The position numbers and the translations under genes are program-made. The notes beneath the pieces are model-generated. The model ran no database searches. It was not told the DNA's origin and worked only from the letters and a program-made list of their open reading frames with translations. A stretch of 58,161 nucleotides of DNA from Nocardia asiatica NBRC 100129 (GTDB lineage Bacteria > Actinomycetota > Actinomycetes > Mycobacteriales > Mycobacteriaceae). Positions 28,604-38,300 of the stretch are shown piece after piece (within the stretch, counting starts at the first letter, position 1; each line of letters starts with the position of its first letter). The DNA is taken from positions 1 through 58,161 of the forward strand of contig NZ_BAFS01000160.1 of assembly GCF_000308415.1 (NCBI RefSeq), read 5' to 3'.

Positions 28604-30430
28604 CTAGTTTCCGGCGGGGTCCCCGGCGAGCAACGCCTGCAGGTCGGCGACCGCCGTGCGGAGGTGGTCGGCGAAGGCGTGCATCTGGTCGGCCACCGGC
28701 TTCGGCGTGGCGAGGTAGAGGTTCCAGCGGTCCGGCAGCAGGACGTAGGCGATGCCGATGCACCGGGAGCTGGTGGAACCGAAACCGAAGTAGCGGATGT
28801 TCACCGACGGCGCCGAGCTGGTGCTCAGGTAGTCGTCGCGCATGATCGTCCAGCCGGGGCTGTCGTAGAGCGGGATCGGGTCGGTGACGCCCAGTTCCGC
28901 ACCGCGACGGCGCTGGATCCACTGCAACTCCCACAGGTGCTGCTCGGGCGCGGCGCCGGACTGGCACTGCTTGGCTCGTTCCACGTGCGCGGCCGCCGCC
29001 GTACGCGCCGCGGCGAGCTTCGCCGCGGCGCCCGCGTCCGGGTCCTGCATCGTGTCCACGAAAGCGATCATCTCCGGGGTGACCACTCGCATGGCCTCGG
29101 TGCGGCCGTTGCGGTATTGCCTGGTCGCGATCGATTCGTAAGTGGCGCCGGTGAGCCCCTTGCTGCGCCGGTGGGCCAGCTGGTAGCTCAACTGCGCGAA
29201 GGCGTCCGGCGAGATGCCCAGCTGCTTGGCCTTGGTGGTGCCGAAGTCCGGGAAGGATACCGTCTGGGTCGCGTTCTCCGCGGCGTACCGGGCGAAGTCG
29301 GCCCCCGCCGCGGCGATGTCGCTGCGCTGCGCCGCGTCCAGCACGAACTCGATGGGCTCGACCACGGGCAGCCCCTGCGCCTGCGCGCCGGAACGGCCGG
29401 CGTGTTCGGGCGCCGAAGTCTCCAGCAGAGTGTCCACGAACGACAGGATGGTGGTGCCGTCGAGCCCGCAGTGCTCCACGTTGATGCCCGCCTGCCCGTC
29501 GGCGAAGACGATGAACGACACCGACTTGTCGAACCACCGGTTCGCGCTGTCGCCGTGCAGCAGCTGATCGCAGGCGTGCAGTTCGTCACGCGGAGCGAAG
29601 TCCTCCAGGCAGACGGCGAACAGCGCGGTCTCGATCGCGTCCAGCGCCGCCACGTTCGCCGGCTCGGCCAGCAGCCGCTGCCTGCTGACCGCCCATTCCG
29701 CGCGGGCCTTGGTGGTGAGATGGCCGACGGCGGAGTCGGTGCGGGACGGGCGGGTACCCGCCTTCAGCACCGCGCGCAGCCCGTCGGCGAGATCCTCCGG
29801 CGAGTGCGGCGCCCCGTCCGGGCCGAGGACGTCCATCCGGAACGTGCTGCCGCGGAAGAACACGACGATGTGCCGTGCCTGCGAGTGGCCCGGCCATTCC
29901 GCGCTGTAGGGCACGCGCACGGTGTCCTGCTCCACGCCCGGGATCCTGGTCTCGGAGAACAGGTACTTGTTCTGCCACATCGACAACTTCTGCCCGCGCT
30001 GGGTCACCGCCGGGACGGCCTCCTGGTCGAGGGCCAGCTTGTAGTCGACGGCGGCGGAGATGAGGCCCGCCGCGCGGTCCACCTGAGTGGCGGCGGTGGA
30101 GGCCGCCAGGGGCGTGTCGTCCCGGAACAGGAAGAAGAAATTCGCGTTCAGGGCGATGCGGTCCCGCCTGCCCAGGTATCGCGACGGCCAGAACAGGTCC
30201 AGCCAGCTGCCCACACCGGGCGTCGCGTCGTATTCCGCGAGCGCCGCGTGCAGCGTTCGGCCCGGCCCGTCGGGGCGCAGCAGGTCCTCGACCGCAGCCT
30301 CGGTGGCGGCGAGTTCGTCGGCGGTCAGCAGCGGCCGGCACCACTGCAGGAATCGGCCACAGCTGTCCTCCAGCGTCGGCAGGGGCACCCGGGGTAGGTG
30401 GTCGTCGGCGGCGAAGGTGCGTTCGGTCAA
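28604..30430 (-). CDS. Choline/carnitine O-acyltransferase family protein
   Basis: A 608-residue protein of the eukaryotic-type carnitine acyltransferase family, uncommon in bacteria. It begins LPRVPLPTLEDSCGRFL like the family N-terminus. The catalytic histidine sits in GINVEHCGLDGTTIL. The C-terminal region includes LGVTDPIPLYDSPGWTIMRDDYLSTSS and GFGSTSSRCIGIAYVL, which resembles the S-T-S carnitine-site motif. It would move acyl groups between CoA and carnitine or a carnitine-like betaine. TTG 30430 overlaps the methyltransferase stop (TTGA), indicating coupled translation. The true acceptor is unknown. Confidence 0.8.
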   Translation of the reverse strand: MTERTFAADDHLPRVPLPTLEDSCGRFLQWCRPLLTADELAATEAAVEDLLRPDGPGRTLHAALAEYDATPGVGSWLDLFWPSRYLGRRDRIALNANFFFLFRDDTPLAASTAATQVDRAAGLISAAVDYKLALDQEAVPAVTQRGQKLSMWQNKYLFSETRIPGVEQDTVRVPYSAEWPGHSQARHIVVFFRGSTFRMDVLGPDGAPHSPEDLADGLRAVLKAGTRPSRTDSAVGHLTTKARAEWAVSRQRLLAEPANVAALDAIETALFAVCLEDFAPRDELHACDQLLHGDSANRWFDKSVSFIVFADGQAGINVEHCGLDGTTILSFVDTLLETSAPEHAGRSGAQAQGLPVVEPIEFVLDAAQRSDIAAAGADFARYAAENATQTVSFPDFGTTKAKQLGISPDAFAQLSYQLAHRRSKGLTGATYESIATRQYRNGRTEAMRVVTPEMIAFVDTMQDPDAGAAAKLAAARTAAAAHVERAKQCQSGAAPEQHLWELQWIQRRRGAELGVTDPIPLYDSPGWTIMRDDYLSTSSAPSVNIRYFGFGSTSSRCIGIAYVLLPDRWNLYLATPKPVADQMHAFADHLRTAVADLQALLAGDPAGN

Positions 30431-31263
30431 TGCTTGTCCTCGGTGTCGGCGTGATGTTTCGGCAACGGCCTGGATACGTACAGGTTGGCATACAGCCACC
30501 CTTGGTCTTCCCGGCCGGTGGTGTCGATCCCGTTGGCGGACAGGGTGTTCAGCACCTGCGCCTGCTCGGCCGCTGAGGCGAACCTGCGCTGCTCGTACAA
30601 CCCCGGCGCCTGCTCGGTCCGGTAGCCGAGCGCGGCGAGTTCCGCCTCGATCGGTGCGAAGTCGAACATGCGCAATACGAAGTGTGCCATCCACGGCCGC
30701 CTGCGCGGGTGCGCGGTGGCCACGCGAGTCAAGGTCTTCTCGGTGACGTAGCCGATGCAGCCGGTGGAGACGACCAGATCGGCGGTCGCCAGCAGGGCGC
30801 GCTGCTCGTCGTTCGGTTCGCCGGACTCCAGGTCGGCGTGCACCACGTCGTGCAGGAGCCCGGCCTCGCGCGCGTAGTCGAGGGCGGGGCGGGCGGCATC
30901 CATGCCGAGGAAGCGGACGTCCTCGGCCGCGGACCGCGCCGCCACGCGGGCCCGGTCGCGCCGGATCAGACCGGCTCGATCGAGGTCGGCGACGGCGTAG
31001 TGCTCGGACAGTTCGCCGATGGTGGTGTCGAAACGCAGCAGCGCGGCGTTCACGCCGTAGGAGCAGCCGATGTCGAGAACGGTCGGCACGGCCACTCGGG
31101 CGGAGGCGCGGAATTCCCGAATCTGCTGTTGGAACAACGGTTTGGCCAGTTCCGGAATGCGGTAGTCCAGATCGGACATGCGCGCGTAGTACGCGCGCGG
31201 ATCGGGGCGGTCGTAGATATCGTCGAAAGACGCTTTCCCGGTCGTGTGTAACGGCACTGGCAC
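30427..31263 (-). CDS. Class I SAM-dependent methyltransferase
   Basis: A 278-residue protein with a Rossmann-type motif I VLDIGCSYGVNAALLRF, an acidic motif VHADLESGEP and the post-motif VVSTGCIGYVT. The start GTG 31263 has AGAGGA 6 nt upstream and is followed by a rare TTA leucine codon at position 5. The gene is 44 bp after the oxygenase-like gene and its stop overlaps the start of the acyltransferase-like gene. In this setting it may N-methylate an amine to a betaine-type product, but the substrate is not visible from sequence. Confidence 0.75.
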   Translation of the reverse strand: MPVPLHTTGKASFDDIYDRPDPRAYYARMSDLDYRIPELAKPLFQQQIREFRASARVAVPTVLDIGCSYGVNAALLRFDTTIGELSEHYAVADLDRAGLIRRDRARVAARSAAEDVRFLGMDAARPALDYAREAGLLHDVVHADLESGEPNDEQRALLATADLVVSTGCIGYVTEKTLTRVATAHPRRRPWMAHFVLRMFDFAPIEAELAALGYRTEQAPGLYEQRRFASAAEQAQVLNTLSANGIDTTGREDQGWLYANLYVSRPLPKHHADTEDKH

Positions 31264-31307
31264 TGTCGGTCCTCTCGGGTCGAGCGCGGTCAGTCGAGCC
31301 GTTCGGC

Positions 31308-32171
31308 TCAGTCGAGCAGTCGATCGCCCCGGACAGCGTCGGCCGCGGCGGCTAGATGGTCGGGGAGCACGCGGCCGAACAGCTGCCGGGTGCGTTCCAC
31401 CGTGCCGACCATCCCGGGACGATCGGTGTAGGCGAAGATGGCCGAATGGCGCTGACGTGCACCGGCGACGGGTGAGACGCGGTGCAACGAGAAGCGACCC
31501 TGGAACAGCTGCAGGTCACCCGGGCGCAATTCGAGCCGCTGGACGAAACGCTCGCCGGTGCCGGTCAGCACGGAGCGGACGTCCTCGAGGTGTTCCGCCT
31601 GGGGTGTGCGGATGTTGGGGCAGTACTCGAAGACGCCACCGTCCTCGGCGGGCTGGGTCAGCATGGAGACGGTGAATTCGTTGGTGTCGAAATGCCAGGG
31701 ATGGGACATGCCCGGCGCGACGACGTTGAGGCAGAGTCCGGCGAGGGGGTCGGCGAACTCGTGCAGTTCGGACAGACCGAAGCAGTCCGCGACGAACCGC
31801 TGGAACAGCTCGTCGGTGTAGAGACGGTGGATCAGCGCGTCGGCGGGGATGCGGTCGCGGGGCACGAAGGCGTTACCCCGCTCCAGCACGATCCGGCCGG
31901 GATGGTCCTCCGGCAGTTCGGCGTCGAGCGGAATGTTGTAGGCGTTGACCTGCTCGACCTCGTAATGGGCGTGCGGGGCCATCGACTCCCCCTGCCAGCG
32001 CAACGTCTCGGTCAGCTCCGGGCGGATGAACCCGCGCAGCACGGTGCAACCGGTGTCTGCCAGTTCCGCACGCGCGCGCCGAACCGCCTCCCGCAGCGTC
32101 GGCCCGTCCGGATCCGCCAGCGGATACCGTGCGGAATCTACGATTTCGTCGAGTACGCCCACCGCTGCCAT
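31308..32171 (-). CDS. Fe(II)/2-oxoglutarate-type oxygenase-like protein
   Basis: A 287-residue protein with the double-stranded beta-helix metal motif: H-x-D in GMSHPWHFDTNEFTVSML and a distal His in RFSLHRVSPVAGARQRHSAIFAY, where the R-x-S pair matches the 2-oxoglutarate carboxylate site. ATG 32171 (MAAVGVLDEIV) begins the plausible protein; the longer frame to 32240 is less likely. It is the first gene of a three-gene set with the methyltransferase and acyltransferase. It probably hydroxylates a small amino-acid-like substrate; which one is unknown. Confidence 0.7.
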   Translation of the reverse strand: MAAVGVLDEIVDSARYPLADPDGPTLREAVRRARAELADTGCTVLRGFIRPELTETLRWQGESMAPHAHYEVEQVNAYNIPLDAELPEDHPGRIVLERGNAFVPRDRIPADALIHRLYTDELFQRFVADCFGLSELHEFADPLAGLCLNVVAPGMSHPWHFDTNEFTVSMLTQPAEDGGVFEYCPNIRTPQAEHLEDVRSVLTGTGERFVQRLELRPGDLQLFQGRFSLHRVSPVAGARQRHSAIFAYTDRPGMVGTVERTRQLFGRVLPDHLAAAADAVRGDRLLD

Positions 32172-32331
32172 GGCGTCATTTTGGTGGAGCACTCGCCGAC
32201 ACGCCCGGGATTCGGCGAGATTGCCGGTGATCACGGTCACACCTACTATCTGCGCGCACTCTCGTTGCGGGACAGTAACTCTCGGTGTACGGGAGTCGGG
32301 AGTGTCGCGCGCCGGCGCACCCGCGACCGGA

Positions 32332-33003
32332 TCAACCGCGCACGCGCACAGCGTGTTCGAGGTCCGCGACGGTGAGCCCGATCAGCGATTCCCGGAACAC
32401 CCGGCCCGGTGCAGACGGAACCGGGATCTCGCACGGGACCACCACGAGCGCGCAGCCCGCCGCCTGCGCCGCACGGGCCCCGGTGGGCGAGTCCTCCACG
32501 GCGACACAGAGTTCCGGATCGAGCCCGAGCAGCTCGGCGGCCCGCAGGTAGACGTGCGGCTCCGGCTTGCCGTGCGCCACCTCGTCGCCGCAGACCGAGA
32601 CGTCGAAGAAGTCACGACCGAGGGTGTCGAGCCCGAACTCCGTGAGCGACCGCTTGGTATTGGTGACGAGCGCGCTGGACAGACCGGCGGCGCGAACCAT
32701 GGCCAGCGCGTCCTTCGCACCCGGCCGCCACGGGATCGGGCCCGTCATCAGCTCGGTCACCCGCCGTTCCAGGAACTGCCCCGCCGCCCGCAGCGAATCC
32801 GGTGTCGGCTCGATGCCCAAGCCGGTGAACATGATTCGCAGGGCGTTCGGACCCGACGCCCCGATCAGCGCGTGCCGGATCTCGTCGGTCATCTCGTGTC
32901 CGTGCTCGCGTGCCAGTTCGCGCACCGCGACGTCCCAGAGTTTCTCCGAGTCCAGCAGCGTGCCGTCCATGTCCCAGAGCACTCCGGCCAGTCGTGCTGT
33001 CAC
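32332..33003 (-). CDS. HAD-superfamily hydrolase (phosphatase/beta-phosphoglucomutase-like)
   Basis: A 223-residue haloacid dehalogenase-type enzyme. Motif I is LWDMDGTLLDSEKLW (nucleophile Asp and acid Asp), motif II SALVTNTKR, motif III K in HGKPEPHVYL, and motif IV VAVEDSPTGARAAQAAG. The helical cap lies between residues 20 and 85. GTG 33003 is the domain start. It probably dephosphorylates a small sugar or nucleotide phosphate. It is in the position where a HAD gene often accompanies metH and PAC2 in related genomes. Confidence 0.85.
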   Translation of the reverse strand: MTARLAGVLWDMDGTLLDSEKLWDVAVRELAREHGHEMTDEIRHALIGASGPNALRIMFTGLGIEPTPDSLRAAGQFLERRVTELMTGPIPWRPGAKDALAMVRAAGLSSALVTNTKRSLTEFGLDTLGRDFFDVSVCGDEVAHGKPEPHVYLRAAELLGLDPELCVAVEDSPTGARAAQAAGCALVVVPCEIPVPSAPGRVFRESLIGLTVADLEHAVRVRG

Positions 33004-33131
33004 GTTCGGTACGTCTCCCAGCTCTCGTCCATGTCGTCGGTATACCTCGGGCCATCCGCCACGCACCCGGCGAAGTCGGTCGTCGAACCGTCCCGCCGAG
33101 CGAAGCCCGCCCCGCCCGCAAGACGACCCGC

Positions 33132-34955
33132 CTAGGTGCCTGACGCGGCGATCTGCAGTTTCGCACTGTCGCCGACAACCTCGATCCATCGGTTCTCGGA
33201 GGTCGTCGTGCCGTTTCTCAGGGTATAGGTCAGCGCGACCGTTGCCCGATTCGCACCGTTCTGCGTGACCGAGCCCACGCTCACCGAACGAATCGTGCCC
33301 CAGAAGTCGACGTAGGACTCGTATCCGGTCTTCGCCTGGTATCCCGGGGCCAGCTGGGACCAGGCGCCGGACACGTTGGCGGGCAGCATGCCGTAGTAGC
33401 CCTGGATGAACGAAGCGATCCGGTCGGGCGTCGGCGGCCCGGACGGGGTGGTCGTCGCGGTGGCGGTGGGCCCGGTGGTGGTCGGAGCGGGACTCGACGT
33501 GGTGGGCTGAAGGGTGGAACTGGGCGGCGACGGGGTGCTGCTCGGTGCCGGATTCGTCGTCTGCGCCGGTGGGGTGGTTCCCGGAGCGGGCGGTGGCGGC
33601 GGGGCGCCCGCGGAAGTGGTCGCGGGCCCGGGAACCGAGGCGGGCGCGGGCGATGCGGACGTCGGTGCCGGGGCTTGGGCGGGAGCTTGCGCCGGGGCCT
33701 GTCGCGGCTCCGGACCGGCCGCGTCGGCCGGTGGCGGCCCGTTCTCGGGCGCCACGGCGGCCGGGGGCCCGGCCGACGAACTCGGCGCCGTGCCACCCTC
33801 CCCGTCCACGGTGGCAAGCGTCGCGACGATGCCGACCAGGATCAGCACCACGACCACCGCGGCGGCTTCCACGGCGACCAGTCGGCCGCGCTGCCGACCC
33901 CTCAGCGCGGCCGGCAACGTCACCGCCGCCCCGGCCCGCCTCGGCACCGGCGGTGGCGTAACCGTCTGCGCTGGGGACGGACCCGGCGCGGCGAAGGGCA
34001 CGACCGCGGTGACCCCGGTGTCGTCCGTCTGCTCCGGCGCCACCGCAGTGGCTCGGTTCGGCAGGACGGTCGTTGCCGCGGCAGCCGTGGCGGGCGCGGG
34101 AATCACGGTGGTCACCGGCGCGGGCAGTGCTGGATCCCGGCCCGCCGCAACGGCTTCGAGGGCCGCTTTCGCCTCCCGCATGGTCGGGCGGTCCGCGACG
34201 GCGGGCGCGAGCAGATACATCAGCACCGGCCCTAGCGAGCCCGCGGACTCGGGTGGCGGAATCTCGGCCCGCGCGACCGCGTGCAGCAAGGCGAGCGGAT
34301 TGTCGCCTTCGCCGAACGGCGGGGCGCCCTGCACCGCCGCGTACAGCGTCGAACCGAGGGCGAAGACATCGGAAGCCGGTTCCGGATCCTCGCCGCGCGC
34401 CACCTCGGGCGACAGATAGGCCGGTGTCCCGGCGAGGAAGCCGGTGGCGGTGACCGTCACGTCGCCGACCGCGCGGGAAATGCCGAAATCGGTGATCTTG
34501 ACTGTGCCGTCGTCGGCGACCAGCAGGTTCGCCGGTTTCACGTCCCGGTGCATGATCCCCGCGTCGTGCGCTGCGGTGAGGGCGGCGGCCGCCTGCGCAC
34601 CGATCTCGGCGACTTCGATCGGGGGCAGCGTGCGGTTGCCCGACAGTTTGGCCGCCAGGCTGGGCGCGTCCATGTACTCCATGACCAACCAGGGCTGGCC
34701 GTCCTCCTCGGCCACGTCGAACACGGTGATGGCGTTCGGATGGTGCAGCCGCGCCGCGATCCGGCCCTCTCGCATGGCCCGTCGTTTCGCCTCCAGCGCA
34801 GCCGAGCCGGACAGCCCGGGGCCGAGCAGCACCTGTTTGACCGCCACGGTGCGCTGCAACCGGACATCGGTCGCCCGCCAGACCACGCCCATGGCGCCGG
34901 TGCCGATCTGATCCGTGAGCCGGTACCGTCCCGCGATCAATCGATCCGCCGTCAT
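33132..34955 (-). CDS. Receptor-type serine/threonine protein kinase (PknB-like)
   Basis: A 607-residue single-pass kinase. The cytosolic kinase domain spans about 8-275: GTGAMGVVWRATD (glycine loop), AVKQVLL (Lys), HRDVKPANLL (catalytic loop), ITDFGIS (DFG) and GTPAYLSPEVA. A juxtamembrane region, one TM helix (LVAVEAAAVVVVLILVGIVATL near 360), and a long Pro/Ala/Thr-rich extracellular linker follow. The C-terminal ~95 residues (IASFIQGYYGMLPANVSGAWSQLAP) form an NTF2/SnoaL-like sensor-like domain, not PASTA repeats. It probably senses an envelope signal. Confidence 0.9.
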   Translation of the reverse strand: MTADRLIAGRYRLTDQIGTGAMGVVWRATDVRLQRTVAVKQVLLGPGLSGSAALEAKRRAMREGRIAARLHHPNAITVFDVAEEDGQPWLVMEYMDAPSLAAKLSGNRTLPPIEVAEIGAQAAAALTAAHDAGIMHRDVKPANLLVADDGTVKITDFGISRAVGDVTVTATGFLAGTPAYLSPEVARGEDPEPASDVFALGSTLYAAVQGAPPFGEGDNPLALLHAVARAEIPPPESAGSLGPVLMYLLAPAVADRPTMREAKAALEAVAAGRDPALPAPVTTVIPAPATAAAATTVLPNRATAVAPEQTDDTGVTAVVPFAAPGPSPAQTVTPPPVPRRAGAAVTLPAALRGRQRGRLVAVEAAAVVVVLILVGIVATLATVDGEGGTAPSSSAGPPAAVAPENGPPPADAAGPEPRQAPAQAPAQAPAPTSASPAPASVPGPATTSAGAPPPPPAPGTTPPAQTTNPAPSSTPSPPSSTLQPTTSSPAPTTTGPTATATTTPSGPPTPDRIASFIQGYYGMLPANVSGAWSQLAPGYQAKTGYESYVDFWGTIRSVSVGSVTQNGANRATVALTYTLRNGTTTSENRWIEVVGDSAKLQIAASGT

Positions 34956-35340
34956 GGTGGTGTGCCTCTCCTACGCGCGCCTAGCCGTTTCGCATCCACG
35001 CGCAAGCCCGGAAAGACTCCGAAAGCTCACGCGCCGAGTTGCTTTGCACCGCTGAGCAGGGACGCGAACGCATCCGCCGACTGCTCCGGATGCAGTTACA
35101 ACGCCTTCGACAATGGCACATCCACCCGACAGACATCCACCTCCCAGGGCGGGGACCGGCGATCGCCCAGGTAAACCGCCGCCGTGGCGCACTGTGACGC
35201 GCCGAAGCGCGCTCCTTTCCCATAGGGACAGGACATCCGGGCAGGTAGCAAAGGCCCTCGAAGCCGGGGCCTTTCACCCGGATCGCAGTGCGGCGTCGAT
35301 CATCGCTCGGCCTCGACGCCTCGGGGCGGGCGCTGAACGA
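34956..35340. other. 385 bp intergenic region between the kinase and metH
   Basis: No intact gene is supported here; the frames in it have poor protein character. It holds the kinase promoter region and a decayed copy of the metH 3' end (35027-35097, listed separately). Nothing else is recognised. Confidence 0.5.
35027..35097 (-). pseudogene. Decayed duplicate of the metH 3' end
   Basis: On the minus strand this reads LHPEQSADAFASLL..AK then a stop. It closely matches the metH C-terminus LHPEQSTDAFVLLH..AK plus stop at 35341-35412, about 315 bp away, in the same orientation. DNA identity is also clear by eye (about three-quarters of the aligned bases). A TAA lies directly before the match, so it cannot be translated as part of a longer protein. 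Confidence 0.65.
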
Positions 35341-38300
35341 TCACGCGTTGAAGTACTTGGCCTCCGGATGCAGCAGGACGAACGCGTCGGTGGACTGTTC
35401 CGGATGCAGCTGCAGCTCCTCCGACAGCACGACGCCGATGCGATCGGCCTCGAGCAGGTCGACCAGTTTGGCGCGGTCCTCCAAGTCGGGGCAGGCCCCG
35501 TAACCGAAGGAGTAGCGCGCGCCGCGATAGCCGAGCTTGAAGTACTCCAGCACGTCGGCCGGGTCGGAGTCGGCGACCGCGTGGCCGTCCAGGACGAGTT
35601 CCTCGCGGATGCGCCGGTGCCAGTACTCGGCGAGCGCCTCGGTGAGCTGGACGCCGATGCCGTGCACCTCGAGGTAATCGCGGTAACTGTCGCCCGCGAA
35701 CAGCTCGTTGGCGAAATCGGCGATCGGCTGCCCCATCGTGACCAGCTGGAACGGCAGGACGTCGACCTGCCCGGTCGCGGCGGCGCGCTCCCGCGACCGG
35801 ATGAAGTCGGCGATGCACAGGAAACGATCGCGCTGCTGACGGGGGAAGGTGAACCGATACCGTTGCGCCGCGCCGGGGTCCGGTTCGGTGAGCACGACGA
35901 CATCGTCGCCTTCGGACACCGCCGGGAAGTAGCCGTAGACGACCGCGGCGTGCTGCAGCACGCCTTCGGTGCTCAATCGGTCCAGCCAGGCGCGCAGGCG
36001 CGGCCTGCCTTCGGTCTCCACCAACTCCTCGTAGCTCGGCCCTTCGCCGCCGCGCTGACCGCGCAGGCCCCACTGGCCGAGGAACAGCGCCCGCTCGTCC
36101 AGCAGACCCGAGTATTCGTGCAGGGCGAGACCTTTCACCACCCGCGTGCCCCAGAACGGCGGCACCGGCACGGGCAGATCGGCGGCGACGTCGGAGCGCT
36201 CGGGCACCACCACGGGCACCTCGGCCGCCCGGCGCTGCTCGGCGATCCGCTTGGAACGCTCGTGGCGGGCTTTGCGCTCGGCGGCCCGCTCCCGCTCGGC
36301 GATGGCTTCCGGGCTGTCCGGGTCGAGCCCGCCGCCGCGCTTGCGGGTCATGATGTCGTCCATCAGCCGCAGGCCCTCGAACGCGTCGCGCGCGTAGTGC
36401 ACGTCGCCCTCGTAGACGGTGGTGAGGTCGTTCTCCACGTACGAGCGGGTGAGGGCCGCCCCGCCGAGCAGCACGGGGAACTGCTCGGCCACGCCCTTGG
36501 CGTTGAGTTCCTCGAGGTTCTCCTTCATCACCACGGTCGACTTCACCAGCAGGCCGGACATGCCGATGACGTCGGCTTTCTTGTCCACCGCCGCGTCCAG
36601 GATGGTCGAGATGGGCTGCTTGATGCCGAGGTTCACCACTTCGTAGCCGTTGTTGGACAGGATGATGTCCACCAGGTTCTTGCCGATGTCGTGCACGTCG
36701 CCCTTCACCGTGGCCAGCACGATGCGGCCCTTGCCGCTGTCGTCGGTGGCCTCCATGTGCGGCTCGAGGTAGGCGACGGCGGCCTTCATCACCTCGGCGG
36801 ACTGCAACACGAACGGCAGCTGCATCTGACCGGACCCGAACAGCTCGCCGACCGTCTTCATCCCCGCCAGCAGGGTCTCGTTGATGATCTGCAGCGGCGG
36901 CACCTCGCTCATGGCCGCGTCCAGGTCGGCTTCCATACCCGCGCGTTCACCGTCGACGATGCGCCGCTCCAGCCGCTCGAACAGCGGCAGCGCGGCCAGT
37001 TCCTCCGCCCGCGACGCCTTGGACGACGAGGTGGACACCCCTTCGAACAGCGCCATCAATTTCTGCAGGGGGTCGTAGTCCTCGGCGCGGCGGTCGTACA
37101 CCAGATCCAGCGCGGCCTGGCGCTGCTCGTCCGGAATCCGGCTGATCGGCAGGATCTTGGAGGCGTGCACGATGGCGGAATCCAACCCGGCTTCCACGCA
37201 TTCGTGCATGAAGACCGAGTTGAGCACCTGCCGGGCCGCGGGGTTGAGACCGAAGGAGATGTTGGACAGCCCCAGCGTGGTCTGCACCTGCGGGTGGCGG
37301 CGCTTGAGTTCGCGAATGGCCTCGATGGTCTCCAGGCCGTCGCGGCGGGACTCCTCCTGGCCGGTGCCCAGCGTGAAGGTGAGCGTGTCGATGATGATGT
37401 CGCTCTCCGCCAACCCCCAGTTGCCGGTGATGTCGGCGATCAACCGCTCGGCGATCTCCACCTTCTTCGCCGCGGTCCGGGCTTGGCCTTCCTCGTCGAT
37501 GGTCAGCGCGACCACCGCGGCGCCGTGTTCGGCGACCAGCCGCATGGTCTGCTGGAAACGCGAGTCGGGGCCGTCGCCGTCCTCGTAGTTCACCGAGTTC
37601 ACCGCGCACCGCCCGCCGAGGTGTTCCAGCCCGGCCTGCAGCACCGGGGCCTCGGTGGAGTCGAGCATGATCGGCAGCGTGGAGGCGGTGGCCAGCCGGC
37701 CGGCCAGCTCCGCCATGTCGCGGGTGCCGTCCCGGCCGACGTAGTCGACGCAGAGGTCGAGCATGTGCGCGCCGTCGCGAGTCTGGTCCTTGGCGATGTC
37801 GAGGCACTTCTGCCAGTCACCGGCCAGCATGGCCTCGCGGAACGCTTTGGAGCCGTTGGCGTTGGTGCGCTCGCCGATCATCAGAACCGAGGCGTCCTGC
37901 TCGAACGGCACCGCGGTGTACATGCTGGACACGCTCGGCTCGTGCACCGGCGCACGGCGCTCGGCGATCGGTGGCAGGGTGGGCTCGACCTCGCGCACCG
38001 CGGCGGTGACCTGCCGGATGTGTTCGGGCGTGGTTCCGCAGCAACCGCCGACCAGGGCCAAACCGAATTCGGTGACGAACCCGCGCAGCGCGACCGCCAG
38101 CTCCTCGGGGGTGAGCGGGTACACCGCCCCGTCGGCGCCGAGCACCGGCAGCCCCGCGTTCGGCATCACCGAGACCGGCACCTGTGCGTGCTTGGACAGG
38201 TGGCGCAGGTGCTCGCTCATCTCGTCCGGACCGGTCGCGCAGTTCAGGCCGATCATGTCGATGCCGAGCGGCTCCAGCGCGGTGAGCGCCGCGCCGATCT

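Noticed and set aside
28604..32171. Known carnitine biosynthesis pathway
   Set aside because: No trimethyllysine aldolase, aldehyde dehydrogenase or clear gamma-butyrobetaine hydroxylase signature is present, so naming it carnitine synthesis would go beyond the evidence.
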